Origin: CAXRDE01 sp964229355 | GTDB lineage: Bacteria; Cyanobacteriota; Sericytochromatia; UBA7694 | NCBI GenBank assembly: GCA_964229355.1 | Contig: CAXRDE010000025.1 | Coordinates: 558,001-622,000, forward strand | Length of the DNA stretch: 64,000 bases | Direction of reading: 5' to 3' | Shown here: positions 50,203-59,424 of the stretch, piece by piece | Layout of the letters: each line of letters opens with the position of its first letter | Position numbering within the stretch: position 1 is the first letter of the stretch | The notes under the pieces: generated by a model | The model's database searches: none | The model's input: only the letters and a program-made list of their open reading frames with translations | What the model was told of the DNA's origin: nothing | Program-made: the position numbers and the translations under genes

Positions 50203-52041
50203 TTAAGACAGGGCGTCCAATTCTGCTTGTACAGAGGTCAATTCATCGTTTTTGGCTTGCCAATCGGCATCACCAGCGCTTAAGCCGGACAGTTCTTTTT
50301 CAAGCTGCTGAATTTTTCGGCGCAGGTTCTTTTGGGCCTTGTAAGCGGCTTTACCGGTCAAAGCAGGTCCAGCAGCAGGCTTTGCTGATTGCCCCGCTTC
50401 GTGCTGTTGACTCATGACATTGCGGGCCTTCAAAGACACATCGCGCTCCAGGTGGTCAGTGCTGTATTTTTCTAAAAAGTCCCGATAAGAGCCTCGGAAA
50501 TCAAGCATGCCGTCGGGCTTCAGCTCAATAATACGGGTGGCCACTTTGTCCACCAGAAAGCGGTTGTGCGATACCAACAGCAGGGTGCCCGTGTATTCAC
50601 ACAGCGCTTTGGTTAACATTTCAATGGCTTCTAAGTCTAAGTGGTTGGTGGGTTCGTCTAAGAGCAGCACGTTATTGGGTACCAGCATCAGGCGTGCAAA
50701 CACCAGACGGGTGGCTTCGCCCCCGCTTAAAGAGGTGACTTTGCTATACACATCATCGCCCGAAAAGAGCATGCGCCCGAGCAAATTGCGAATAAAGGCA
50801 ATGGTGGCGGTAGCGTCAAAGCTATACAGCCAATCGTTGACGGTAATGTCTTCCGACAATTCGTCATGGTAATCCTGGGCAAAATAGCCGGGTTTGGCTT
50901 CATGGCCCCACTCAAAGCGGCCGGTAGAGGGCTCCAATTGCTCCATGAGAATTTTAAGCAATGTGGACTTCCCCACCCCGTTGGGACCAATAATGGCCAC
51001 GCGATCGCCCCGTTCAATCTCAAAATTGAGATCGTGCAGGACCCGCTTGTCGTCAAAGGTGCGTCCCAGCCCCTCGACGGTCAGCGTGGTGCGCCCGGAT
51101 TGGGCATGGGGGGTAAAGCTAAACTGAGGATACTGACGCGAGCTGGGCAGCAGATCAATGTCTTCCATTTTTTCAAGCTGTTTAACCCGTGACTGGGCCA
51201 TTGAGGCATGGCTGGCCTTGGCTTTAAAGCGGCTAATAAACTCCTGCAGATCCGCCTTTTTCTTTTCCTGGCGCTCGATGGCTTTTTCTACCTGTTCGTG
51301 CTCCAGGGCTTTGGCATCGACAAAGTAGTCGTAATTGCCCGTGTACTCGCGAATGGTGCCAAAATCCACGTCTAAGATTTTGGTACACACATTGTTTAAG
51401 AACAAGTGGTCGTGAGACACCACCAACAACAACCCGGGAAAATCTAACAGGTAACTTTCAAGCCATTTGATCGAGTAAATGTCTAAGTGGTTGGTGGGTT
51501 CGTCCAGAATCAGAATATCTGGTGCCCCAAAGAGCATCTGGGCCATCAGCACCCGCAGCTTATACCCCCCGGAAAGGGTGTTTAAAGGCAACTCATGTTG
51601 TTCCACCGGAATGCCCAGACCATCCAGCATGCGGGCCGCTTCCGATTCAGCCGCGTAGCCGTCTTGCTGCAAAATCACCTCTTCGGCTTCGGCATACATC
51701 TGGGCTTCAGCCATGTCCATCTCGCCCTTGGCAGTGAGCTGATCCTGAATTTGGCGGGCTTCCCAGAGGGCGGTTTTGCCTTGCACCACCACGTCAATAA
51801 TGCGCTGGTGCTCAAAGGCAAAGTGATCCTGCCTTAAATAGCCCACTTTAATGCTTTTGGGCCAGCTCATATCGCCCTGAAAGTCTTTGATCTCTCCGGT
51901 AATCATGCGCAGCAGGCTGGATTTTCCGGTGCCATTGGCACCCACTAAGCCGTAGCGTTGGCCGGGAAAAAGCTGAAGGTTCACGTTGGAGAACAGGGTG
52001 CGGTCTCCGAATTCGAGTTTGATGTTTCTGAGTTCGAGCAT
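50203..52041 (-). CDS. ABC-F family ATPase
   Basis: A 612-residue soluble protein with two ABC ATPase domains: the first with YGLVGANGTGKSSLLRMITG and NTLSGGYKLRVLMAQMLFGA, the second with VAIIGPNGVGKSTLLKILME and TSLSGGEATRLVFARLMLVP. A charged linker lies between them and a short C-terminal coiled coil (LRRKIQQLEKELSGL) follows. No membrane segments, as expected for ABC-F proteins, which act on the ribosome in translation or antibiotic protection. The start at 52041 gives the standard MLELRNIKLEF; longer in-frame starts run into the divergent transporter gene. Confidence 0.93.
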   Translation of the reverse strand: MLELRNIKLEFGDRTLFSNVNLQLFPGQRYGLVGANGTGKSSLLRMITGEIKDFQGDMSWPKSIKVGYLRQDHFAFEHQRIIDVVVQGKTALWEARQIQDQLTAKGEMDMAEAQMYAEAEEVILQQDGYAAESEAARMLDGLGIPVEQHELPLNTLSGGYKLRVLMAQMLFGAPDILILDEPTNHLDIYSIKWLESYLLDFPGLLLVVSHDHLFLNNVCTKILDVDFGTIREYTGNYDYFVDAKALEHEQVEKAIERQEKKKADLQEFISRFKAKASHASMAQSRVKQLEKMEDIDLLPSSRQYPQFSFTPHAQSGRTTLTVEGLGRTFDDKRVLHDLNFEIERGDRVAIIGPNGVGKSTLLKILMEQLEPSTGRFEWGHEAKPGYFAQDYHDELSEDITVNDWLYSFDATATIAFIRNLLGRMLFSGDDVYSKVTSLSGGEATRLVFARLMLVPNNVLLLDEPTNHLDLEAIEMLTKALCEYTGTLLLVSHNRFLVDKVATRIIELKPDGMLDFRGSYRDFLEKYSTDHLERDVSLKARNVMSQQHEAGQSAKPAAGPALTGKAAYKAQKNLRRKIQQLEKELSGLSAGDADWQAKNDELTSVQAELDALS

Positions 52042-52134
52042 GGTTTGCGTCCTTGAATATGCGTTCTTAGTAATATAGCAAGCTCTGCGCTCATGCAGTA
52101 GATGATGCAAGACCAGCTTTGGTATGATAGGCCC

Positions 52135-53064
52135 ATGGGACATCATCATGGACACCACCATCATACACACGGGCACGCCCACAGCCACGCCCATAGCCAC
52201 GGTGCAACGCCATCCTCAGGGCTGGGAAGCGCGCTGCTGCTGAATACCGCTTTTACGCTGCTGGAGTTTTGGGGCGGCTGGTGGACCAACTCCACCGCTA
52301 TTTTGAGCGATGCGGTCCACGACCTGGGGGACAGCTTTGCCCTGGCCCTGACCTGGTATTTTGAAAAGCTCAGTCACAAAGGTCGTACCGCCCGCTTTAG
52401 CTACGGGTATCGCCGCCTATCAGTGTTGGCAGCCCTGATTTCTTCAGGGGTTTTACTGGGCGGTTCGCTGTGGGTGCTGCTCGAAGCCGTCCCCCGCCTT
52501 TTTCACCCTGAGGCGGTACACGTGCCCGGCATGCTCGCCTTTGCGGTGGTGGGCATTGTGGCCAATGGACTTGCCTTCTGGCGTTTACACGGTGGCCTGG
52601 GCCCCGCAGAAAAAGCCGCGCGCCTGCATTTGCTTGAAGATGTCATGGGCTGGGTGGCCGTGCTCGTAGGCAGCGTGCTGTTGTATTTTACCGGCTGGCA
52701 GTGGCTGGATCCGCTTTTATCCATTGGCATTACTCTGTTTATTTTGTGGAATGTGGTGGGCAATATTAAGAGCTTTGGGGCGATTTTGTTACAGGCGGTT
52801 CCCGAAACCATCTCCCAGGAGACGCTGTTAGACAAGTTACGGCAGGTTCCGGGCGTTCAGGACATTCACGATGTGCACATCTGGACCTTAGACAGCCAAA
52901 ACCATGTGATGTCACTCCATGTGTTGCTGGCTCCCGATGCGGGTCCAGCAGCACCCCTTAAACAGCAGCTGCGCACCCTGATTCACGCCCACGGCATTGG
53001 CCATGCCACACTCGAGTTAGAGTATCCCCACGAAGAATGCGTGGGTTGCGAAGTCCCGGCTTAA
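52135..53064 (+). CDS. Cation diffusion facilitator (zinc/cadmium exporter)
   Basis: A 309-residue CDF-family transporter. After a His-rich N-terminus (GHHHGHHHHTHGHAHSHAHS) come six membrane segments with the metal site HDLGDS preceded by AILSDAV and, in the fifth segment, HLLEDVMGW. The C-terminal cytoplasmic domain has DIHDVHIWTLDSQNHVMSLH and a terminal ECVGC. It exports Zn, Cd or Co in exchange for protons. The ATG at 52135 is the natural start; an upstream in-frame ATG adds 11 residues read from the divergent leader. Confidence 0.94.
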   Translation: MGHHHGHHHHTHGHAHSHAHSHGATPSSGLGSALLLNTAFTLLEFWGGWWTNSTAILSDAVHDLGDSFALALTWYFEKLSHKGRTARFSYGYRRLSVLAALISSGVLLGGSLWVLLEAVPRLFHPEAVHVPGMLAFAVVGIVANGLAFWRLHGGLGPAEKAARLHLLEDVMGWVAVLVGSVLLYFTGWQWLDPLLSIGITLFILWNVVGNIKSFGAILLQAVPETISQETLLDKLRQVPGVQDIHDVHIWTLDSQNHVMSLHVLLAPDAGPAAPLKQQLRTLIHAHGIGHATLELEYPHEECVGCEVPA

Positions 53065-53070
53065 GGTTTA

Positions 53071-53103
53071 CTGAAAGTTCTTTCAGGCGACTCATGAGTC
53101 GCC
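53071..53103. repeat. Two abutting palindromes after the CDF gene
   Basis: CTGAAAGTTCTTTCAG (53071-53086, 7-bp arms) overlaps by one base a perfect 18-bp palindrome GGCGACTCATGAGTCGCC (53086-53103). The second has no loop. They could terminate transcription of the CDF gene, although no T-tract follows, or bind a protein controlling the kinase gene. An extended -10 box TGCTAGAAT is at 53113-53121, so the palindromes sit where a regulator would act. Confidence 0.6.
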
Positions 53104-53154
53104 AATTGCGTATGCTAGAATAAGACGTAAATAGCGAATTTTAGGAACGTTTTT

Positions 53155-56100
53155 ATGGTCTCAAGCGAAACCCACTATCTTTATCAAGAATTACAAGATC
53201 ATTTCGCTAAAGACCCTACTTTTTTTGAATTTATTCAAAAAAGCAGCTTAGACGGGCTCTGGTACTGGGATCTAGAAAACCCTGAACATGAGTGGATGAG
53301 CCCCGAGTTCTGGACCACGCTGGGTTATGATCCCCTTACTCAACCCCATTCTCCAGAAGCCTGGCAAAAGCGAATGCACCCCGAGGATCAACAACGGGCC
53401 CTTGACAACGTTAAAGCCCATTGTGAAGACCCGGATATTCCCTATGATCAACATGTGCGCTATCGCCACGCCGACGGATCCACTGTCTGGATTCGCTGTC
53501 GGGGCCTGGCCCTGAGAAATGAGTCCGGTCAGGCCATTCGCATGTTGGGTGCCCACACCAATATTACAGCCCTTAAAACCGCCGAAGTGGCCCTTGCCGA
53601 AAAAGAAGCGTTGTGGCGTCTGGCCATGGAAGGCTCTGGTGTGGGGGTGTGGTCCTGGGACTTAAACCATGACCAGGTGGTTTATTCTGAAGAATGGCAG
53701 CGCATGCTGAAGTGTCAGACTATTGAAAACAGCCCCGCTGAATTGATGGCGCGCATTCATCCTGAAGATCTAAGAGATTGCCAGAAAAGTTTACAAGGCC
53801 TTTCGGAAGGCAAAGGAAAAACCTGTCTCAAACAGCACCGCATGCGTTGTGATGACGGCAGCGATCTCTGGGTGCAAACCCATGCCAAGGTATACCAGAC
53901 CGATCAATCGGGAAAGGTTCAGCGCATTGTCGGCACCCAAATTGACATCTCCCACATCAAAGAAACGGAAATCACCCAACAATCACTGCTTAAAGCCCTC
54001 GAAGAACGCAGCCTCTTATTGAACACCAATAATGAAATGACGCGCACAGGCTGGTGGACCGTGGACCTCGCCACCGAAAAAGTGATCTGGTCGGAGATTA
54101 CCCGTGAAATCCATGAGGTAGACGAAACCTTTGTTCCCCGTCTGGAAGACGGCATCTCTTTTTATAAAGAGGGCGACAGCCGTGAGCGCATTCAACGAGA
54201 TTTGGATACAGCCATTACCTCAGGCTCTACCTTTAAGGGGGAGTACCAGCTTGTCACCGCCAAAGGCCGAGAGATCTGGGTACAATCCCTGGGCAAAGCC
54301 GAGTATAACGCAGCAGGAGAAGTGGTGCGTTTGCTGGGATGTTTTCAGGATATTACGGAACGCAAGGCCCAGGAACTTTCTTTGCAGCGTATGCTCAAAG
54401 CCCTGCGTCACAAAACCCTGCTTTTAGAAAGCAGTAACCAGCTGACTTCAACGGGCTGGTGGACCTATAACCTCCTTAACCAAAAAATCGAATGGTCCGA
54501 GATGGCGCGCAAAATTTATGAAGTCGGCGATGACTTTCAACCCAACGCCACTTCAGCCTTAAGGTTTTATAAACACCCAGAAACCCAGGCACAGTTAGAG
54601 CAGGCCTTTCAAATCGCCCAGGAAAACCAGAGTACGGTAGAGCAGGTTTATGAGATTATTAGCGCGACGGGCACCCCAAAATGGGTACATCTCATGGGTC
54701 AAGTCGAGTTTGAAGCGGGCCAGGCCGTGCGGTTATTTGGCGCTATACAAGATATTACCACCCAAAAAATGGCCGAACAAACCCTGATTGAAGCCCGGCA
54801 AAAAGCCGAAGCAGCCAACGAAGCCAAAGACAACTTTCTGGCCAATATGAGTCATGAAATGCGCACGCCCCTCAATGGCATTATTGGCTTTATGGAACTG
54901 CTTTTGCGCACACCGCTTAACGACGTACAACAGAGCTATTTACAGGCAGCCTCTTATTCAGCCCGTTCGCTGACCACAGTCATTAACAGTATTCTGGACT
55001 TCTCAAAGCTAGAGCACGGTGAAATTGAGCTGCAAGAAGAAAAAGTTTTACTCTCAGCCTGGATACAGCAAATGGCGGACGGTGCACTGGTTCGCATCCA
55101 TCAAAAAGAGCTGGAGTTCTTACTCAAGATTGATCCTGAGCTGCCGGACTGTATCTGGGCGGATCCCATGCGCCTCAACCAGGTGGTAGAGCATCTGCTG
55201 GACAATGCCATTAAATTTACGGAGCGTGGTGAAATTGAGCTGAGCATTCGCTGGATCAACGACAATCCACAAACGTATCTGCGGATCGCCGTCAGGGACA
55301 CCGGCGTGGGCATTGATGCTCAAAATCTGGCCCTCATTTTTGAGTCTTTTTCGCAGGTGGATATTTCGAGTACCCGCAAATTTGGGGGTCTGGGCCTGGG
55401 CTTGAGTGTGGTGCAACGCCTGTTAAAGCTTATGGGCTGTGAGCTGTGTGTAGAAAGCAGCCCTGAAGAAGGCGCCTTGTTCTGGTTTAATCTTCCTGTA
55501 AAGAGCGAAAATCTGCCCCGGGAAACCCAAAGCCTGGGCATATCTCCCCATCTTAAACGGGTCCTGGTGATTGACGATAACAGCAATAATCGCCGCATTC
55601 TCGAAGATATGCTTAAACTTGAGCACATGACTGTGGACAGCGCGGCCAACGGCTTTAGTGGACTTCAAAAGCTCCTTGAAAACACCTATGACTTCGTCAT
55701 TGTGGATTACCATATGCCGCTGATGGACGGACTTGAGGTCATTCAAAAAATTCGCCAGGAAATGCAATACAGCGCCTCAAAGCTCCCCCTGTTATTACTG
55801 CACAGCTCCACAGATCACTCTCGGATTAAAGCAGCAAGCCAGCAGTTTCAAATCAACTTCGAAGAAATGAAGCCCATAACCCTGGGGCGCTTGCGCTATC
55901 TGCTGCGTCAAGTTCAGCCCCTTGCGATTCCCCCTGCTCCCAGGCCTGTGGCCCCGCCGGTCCTTAAACCTTTCCACATTTTGGTGGTAGATGACAACGA
56001 CGTGAATTTAATCCTGGCAGAGAATCTGGTGAAAGCCGTTTTTCCTGAAGCACGGATTGCTACCGCCATGAATGGTGAAGAGGCCATTCTGGCCCACCAA

Positions 56101-56691
56101 CGCCTGCTGCCCGACCTCATTCTTATGGATGTGCAAATGCCCGTTAAAAATGGCTATGAAGCCACCCGCACCATTCGCACCTACGATACCGAAGTCCCGA
56201 TTATTGCTCTCACCGCAGGGACACAGGCCGGTGATCGGGAGCGCTGTCTTGACGCCGGCATGAACGACTACCTCAGCAAGCCCGTCATGTTTGAACAGTT
56301 TCGCCATATCCTGCTGCAATACACTTCAGACCGAGAAATTAAAACGCTGGCCCATGTGAACACCCTCTTGCTGCACGAGCGGGTGCAAAAACTTCAACTC
56401 AATTTGGCACAGGTCCAGCAAGAGGTCTGCCACAACCTAAGCCAGCAGATTCAGCAGGCTCAGCAAGCCCTCGAACAGCAAGATAAAGAGGGCCTGAATG
56501 CGATAGGCAAACGCATGCGTGGCAGCGCGCTCTACCTGTATTTTGAACGGATGGCAGCTCTGGCTGAAACCCTGGAGCAATTGACCTTTGAACACTTCAA
56601 TACCGCTGCGGCCCTTTTAGAGGCCATGCAGACTGAACTCAAAACCCTGCAGTCTCTGGAGCTTGCGCTTCCCTCAGAGCAGCGCACGTAG
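53155..56691 (+). CDS. Hybrid sensor histidine kinase: four PAS, HisKA, HATPase, two receivers
   Basis: A 1178-residue soluble kinase. Four PAS domains occupy about 15-535 (LDGLWYWDLENPEHEWMSPE, GVGVWSWDLNHDQVVYSEEW, GWWTVDLATEKVIWSEI, GWWTYNLLNQKIEWSEM; the last two are close copies). HisKA has NMSHEMRTPLNG with His567; the ATPase has LLDNAIKFTERGE, RDTGVGIDAQ and FGGLGLGLSVVQRLL. Receiver 1 has VIDDN and Asp851 in VDYHMPLMDG; receiver 2 has VVDDN and Asp992 in LMDVQMPVKNGYEA. The C-terminal 90 residues resemble an Hpt domain, but the phospho-accepting His position reads Lys (GKRMRGSALYL). No membrane segment. Convergent 18-base overlap with the next kinase gene. Confidence 0.94.
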   Translation: MVSSETHYLYQELQDHFAKDPTFFEFIQKSSLDGLWYWDLENPEHEWMSPEFWTTLGYDPLTQPHSPEAWQKRMHPEDQQRALDNVKAHCEDPDIPYDQHVRYRHADGSTVWIRCRGLALRNESGQAIRMLGAHTNITALKTAEVALAEKEALWRLAMEGSGVGVWSWDLNHDQVVYSEEWQRMLKCQTIENSPAELMARIHPEDLRDCQKSLQGLSEGKGKTCLKQHRMRCDDGSDLWVQTHAKVYQTDQSGKVQRIVGTQIDISHIKETEITQQSLLKALEERSLLLNTNNEMTRTGWWTVDLATEKVIWSEITREIHEVDETFVPRLEDGISFYKEGDSRERIQRDLDTAITSGSTFKGEYQLVTAKGREIWVQSLGKAEYNAAGEVVRLLGCFQDITERKAQELSLQRMLKALRHKTLLLESSNQLTSTGWWTYNLLNQKIEWSEMARKIYEVGDDFQPNATSALRFYKHPETQAQLEQAFQIAQENQSTVEQVYEIISATGTPKWVHLMGQVEFEAGQAVRLFGAIQDITTQKMAEQTLIEARQKAEAANEAKDNFLANMSHEMRTPLNGIIGFMELLLRTPLNDVQQSYLQAASYSARSLTTVINSILDFSKLEHGEIELQEEKVLLSAWIQQMADGALVRIHQKELEFLLKIDPELPDCIWADPMRLNQVVEHLLDNAIKFTERGEIELSIRWINDNPQTYLRIAVRDTGVGIDAQNLALIFESFSQVDISSTRKFGGLGLGLSVVQRLLKLMGCELCVESSPEEGALFWFNLPVKSENLPRETQSLGISPHLKRVLVIDDNSNNRRILEDMLKLEHMTVDSAANGFSGLQKLLENTYDFVIVDYHMPLMDGLEVIQKIRQEMQYSASKLPLLLLHSSTDHSRIKAASQQFQINFEEMKPITLGRLRYLLRQVQPLAIPPAPRPVAPPVLKPFHILVVDDNDVNLILAENLVKAVFPEARIATAMNGEEAILAHQRLLPDLILMDVQMPVKNGYEATRTIRTYDTEVPIIALTAGTQAGDRERCLDAGMNDYLSKPVMFEQFRHILLQYTSDREIKTLAHVNTLLLHERVQKLQLNLAQVQQEVCHNLSQQIQQAQQALEQQDKEGLNAIGKRMRGSALYLYFERMAALAETLEQLTFEHFNTAAALLEAMQTELKTLQSLELALPSEQRT

Positions 56692-59409
56692 ATCGGCCAG
56701 GTATTGCCGGGCCGTGGCGTAGTCAAACTGAGCAATCGCTTTTTTGAGCCGCAACACCGGTTCTTGCAAGCGTTGGGGGGCGCGCTCATACCAGCCAGAA
56801 ATTTCGTCAATGGCATCCACATCATAACGGGCCAGGGTCTGATCCAGCGCGTTAAGGGCGTCCTGTAAAGCGTGTGTATCTAGCGTATCGGCGCTTTCTG
56901 CAAAGGCCTCTTCAGGCGAGACCGTAGCCAAGGGATGCGCGTCAAAAACCCGTGCCAGAGCGACCACGGTTTGCGTAAAAGCGTCTAAAAAGGGTTTACG
57001 GTAGACCTCAGGCAAAGTCTGCCCCAGGGGCAAGGCCTTTAGATTCTGTTCCAAATCTCGGGCAGCGTAAAACAGGGGCATCAAGCTCAGGTTACTGGCA
57101 TTGCCCTTGAGAGCGTGCAAGCGCTCCTGCAAAGCCACAGAGTGAGAGGTCAAAAGTTGTTCAAGTTCAGGTTGCTGCTGTCGGGCTTTTTCGTAAAAGT
57201 GCTCCAACAATTGCCACAGAAGCTGACTTTGCCCCAGCACACGCGCGTACACATTGTCCCAATCCAATAGGCCTGCTTGCCATAAGGGCTGTAGCTTGTC
57301 ATAGACCCGTGAATCTTCGGCTTTTAAAGCGGGCCGGGTTGCAGGTGCGGGCTGGGTTGCGGGTTGGGAAGGTAAATAACGTTGTAAAATACGCTGCAAG
57401 GCCTGTGGCTCAATGGGTTTCGCTAAAAAATCGTTGCCTCCGGCCTGTAAGAAAGCGTTCCGGGTCTGTGCCAGAACGTTCGCAGAGAGGGCAACAATAG
57501 GAATTTGCTGAAAAGCAGGTAAGGCCCGAATTTTTTCTGTGGTTTCGATACCGTTCATCACAGGCATGTGAAAGTCCATAAAAATCAAGTGAGGAGCCAC
57601 AGAGGCTGCTTGCAAAACCCTTAAGGCTTCTATCCCACTGGCCACACAGTGTGCGGCAATGTCGTATTGCTGAAGCATATCCTGCATCAGGTGACGATTA
57701 AGCGGCTCATCGTCCACCACCAAAATCTGTGCGTCAAACCGGGCCAGGGAAGCAGAGGTGGGGTGAGATTGCGCTTTAAAGGCACTCAGTTTTTCATGAA
57801 GTTGCAGCGGCGGCACCGGCTTAGAAAGTACGCCATGGGTGGTGCTTAAAATATGCGTGGCCGTCAGCAAGTCTGAGGCATAGGCCGTAACAAACAGGAT
57901 AAACGGAAAAGCATGAGGCGGCATTTTCTGAAGCTCGGCAATAAAGTCCAGGCCGTCTTGCTCCGGCATTTTCCAGTCAATGATAAGTACGTCAAAAGGG
58001 GTCTGCTGTTCCAGGGCCTGCTGGTATGCGTCTCTCGCTTTGGTCGCCGTGCTAGCCAGGGTCACAGCACATTGCCACAGGCGCAAATAGTGGCCCAGCA
58101 AATGAAGCGCATCTTCCTGATCATCCAATAATAAAACCCGCAGCCCCAGGGGCTCCAGGGTTTCGATGGCCTTTTCTGAAGCCGGTTCAAGGGGTAAGGT
58201 AAAATAAAAGCGGCTGCCCGCGCCCAATGTTGAGTCAACCTGAAGCTGTCCGCCCATAAGCTCTATGAGTTCACGGCTAATGGTTAAACCCAGCCCCGTG
58301 CCTTTGACAACGGTGCTCTCTGGCGGCGCTTGCAATTGCTGAAAAGCCTCAAACAAAAGCGCTTGATCCTGGGGCGCAATACCCGGACCGGTATCGATAA
58401 CCTCAAAAAGACAGCTCTGGCTTACGTGGGCAGCTGCGGGTACAGCAGAGACCTTCAAGGTCACCTGGCCTATTTGGGTAAACTTCAGGGCATTATTCAA
58501 AAGATTGAGCAAGACCTGCTGAAGTTTGAGCGAGTCGCCCAACACGGTTTGTGGTACTTCTGGAGCCACCTCTAGCGCCAGAGCCAGGCCCTTGTCCTGC
58601 GCCTGTAAATGCAAAATGTGATAGAGATTCTGACACAGGGACCGCAATAACAGGGGTTGAAGTTGCAGCGTCATTTTGCCCGCTTCAATTTTGGCAAAGT
58701 CTAAAATATTATTGACCATTTTTAACAGGAGGTCTGAGGATTCTTGAACGGTACGCATATACTGCATTTGCTTGTCGGTCAGGCGCGATTGACTCAGCAA
58801 ATGCACATAGCCCGAAATCGCATTTAAGGGGGTACGCATTTCATGAGAAATATTTGACAGTATATTTTTCTGTTGTTCTGACACCCGACGCAGTTCTTCG
58901 GCCACCCGGGTCAGCTGAAACTCCTGCGTATGTAAACGTAACAATTGCTCTGCCTGGCGTGTGAGAGCCCGCATGGCCTCTCGCTGCGCCACGGTCAATT
59001 CACGCGGCTTTTGATCGATAACACACAGGGCACCCAGGGCTGCGCCATCTACCCCATGAATGGGGTAACCCGCGTAAAACCGAATATAGGGTTCAGCGGT
59101 CACCAGGGAATTTTCAGCAAAGCGGGGATCCTGTTGGGCATCGTGCACCACCAGCCCTTCTTCCGTTAAAATCGTATGGGCGCAAAAAGCCACCTCTCGC
59201 CCCGTCTCCTGAACCGCTAGCCCGGTCATGGCCTTAAACCACTGGCGCTCCTGGTCTATAAAGCTAATGGCTGAAATGGGGACCTCACAGATATACGATG
59301 CCAGATGCACAAGGTTGTCCCAGGTGGCTTCTGGCATCGTATCTAAAATAGCGTGGGCACGAAGGCTGTCTAGACGTGAATCCTCATCAGAGGGAAGCGG
59401 AGCTGACAC
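56674..59409 (-). CDS. Hybrid sensor histidine kinase: GAF, HisKA, HATPase, two receivers, Hpt
   Basis: A 911-residue soluble phosphorelay kinase starting at GTG. GAF occupies about 20-160 (ICEVPISAISFIDQERQWFK, REVAFCAHTIL). HisKA has NISHEMRTPLNAISG; HATPase has LLNNALKFTQIG, DTGPGIAPQ and GTGLGLTISRELIEL. Receiver 1 shows LLLDDQEDA and LIIDWKMPEQDG, receiver 2 VVDDEPLNR and FMDFHMPVMNG. The Hpt domain has ERLHALKGNASNLSLM with an intact His, and the last 90 residues are helical. A full internal relay is possible. It lies 15 bases downstream of another kinase gene on the same strand. Phosphate may also pass from the neighbouring kinase whose own Hpt lacks His. Confidence 0.94.
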   Translation of the reverse strand: MSAPLPSDEDSRLDSLRAHAILDTMPEATWDNLVHLASYICEVPISAISFIDQERQWFKAMTGLAVQETGREVAFCAHTILTEEGLVVHDAQQDPRFAENSLVTAEPYIRFYAGYPIHGVDGAALGALCVIDQKPRELTVAQREAMRALTRQAEQLLRLHTQEFQLTRVAEELRRVSEQQKNILSNISHEMRTPLNAISGYVHLLSQSRLTDKQMQYMRTVQESSDLLLKMVNNILDFAKIEAGKMTLQLQPLLLRSLCQNLYHILHLQAQDKGLALALEVAPEVPQTVLGDSLKLQQVLLNLLNNALKFTQIGQVTLKVSAVPAAAHVSQSCLFEVIDTGPGIAPQDQALLFEAFQQLQAPPESTVVKGTGLGLTISRELIELMGGQLQVDSTLGAGSRFYFTLPLEPASEKAIETLEPLGLRVLLLDDQEDALHLLGHYLRLWQCAVTLASTATKARDAYQQALEQQTPFDVLIIDWKMPEQDGLDFIAELQKMPPHAFPFILFVTAYASDLLTATHILSTTHGVLSKPVPPLQLHEKLSAFKAQSHPTSASLARFDAQILVVDDEPLNRHLMQDMLQQYDIAAHCVASGIEALRVLQAASVAPHLIFMDFHMPVMNGIETTEKIRALPAFQQIPIVALSANVLAQTRNAFLQAGGNDFLAKPIEPQALQRILQRYLPSQPATQPAPATRPALKAEDSRVYDKLQPLWQAGLLDWDNVYARVLGQSQLLWQLLEHFYEKARQQQPELEQLLTSHSVALQERLHALKGNASNLSLMPLFYAARDLEQNLKALPLGQTLPEVYRKPFLDAFTQTVVALARVFDAHPLATVSPEEAFAESADTLDTHALQDALNALDQTLARYDVDAIDEISGWYERAPQRLQEPVLRLKKAIAQFDYATARQYLADLRALL

Positions 59410-59424
59410 GAGGGCTTAATTCCT

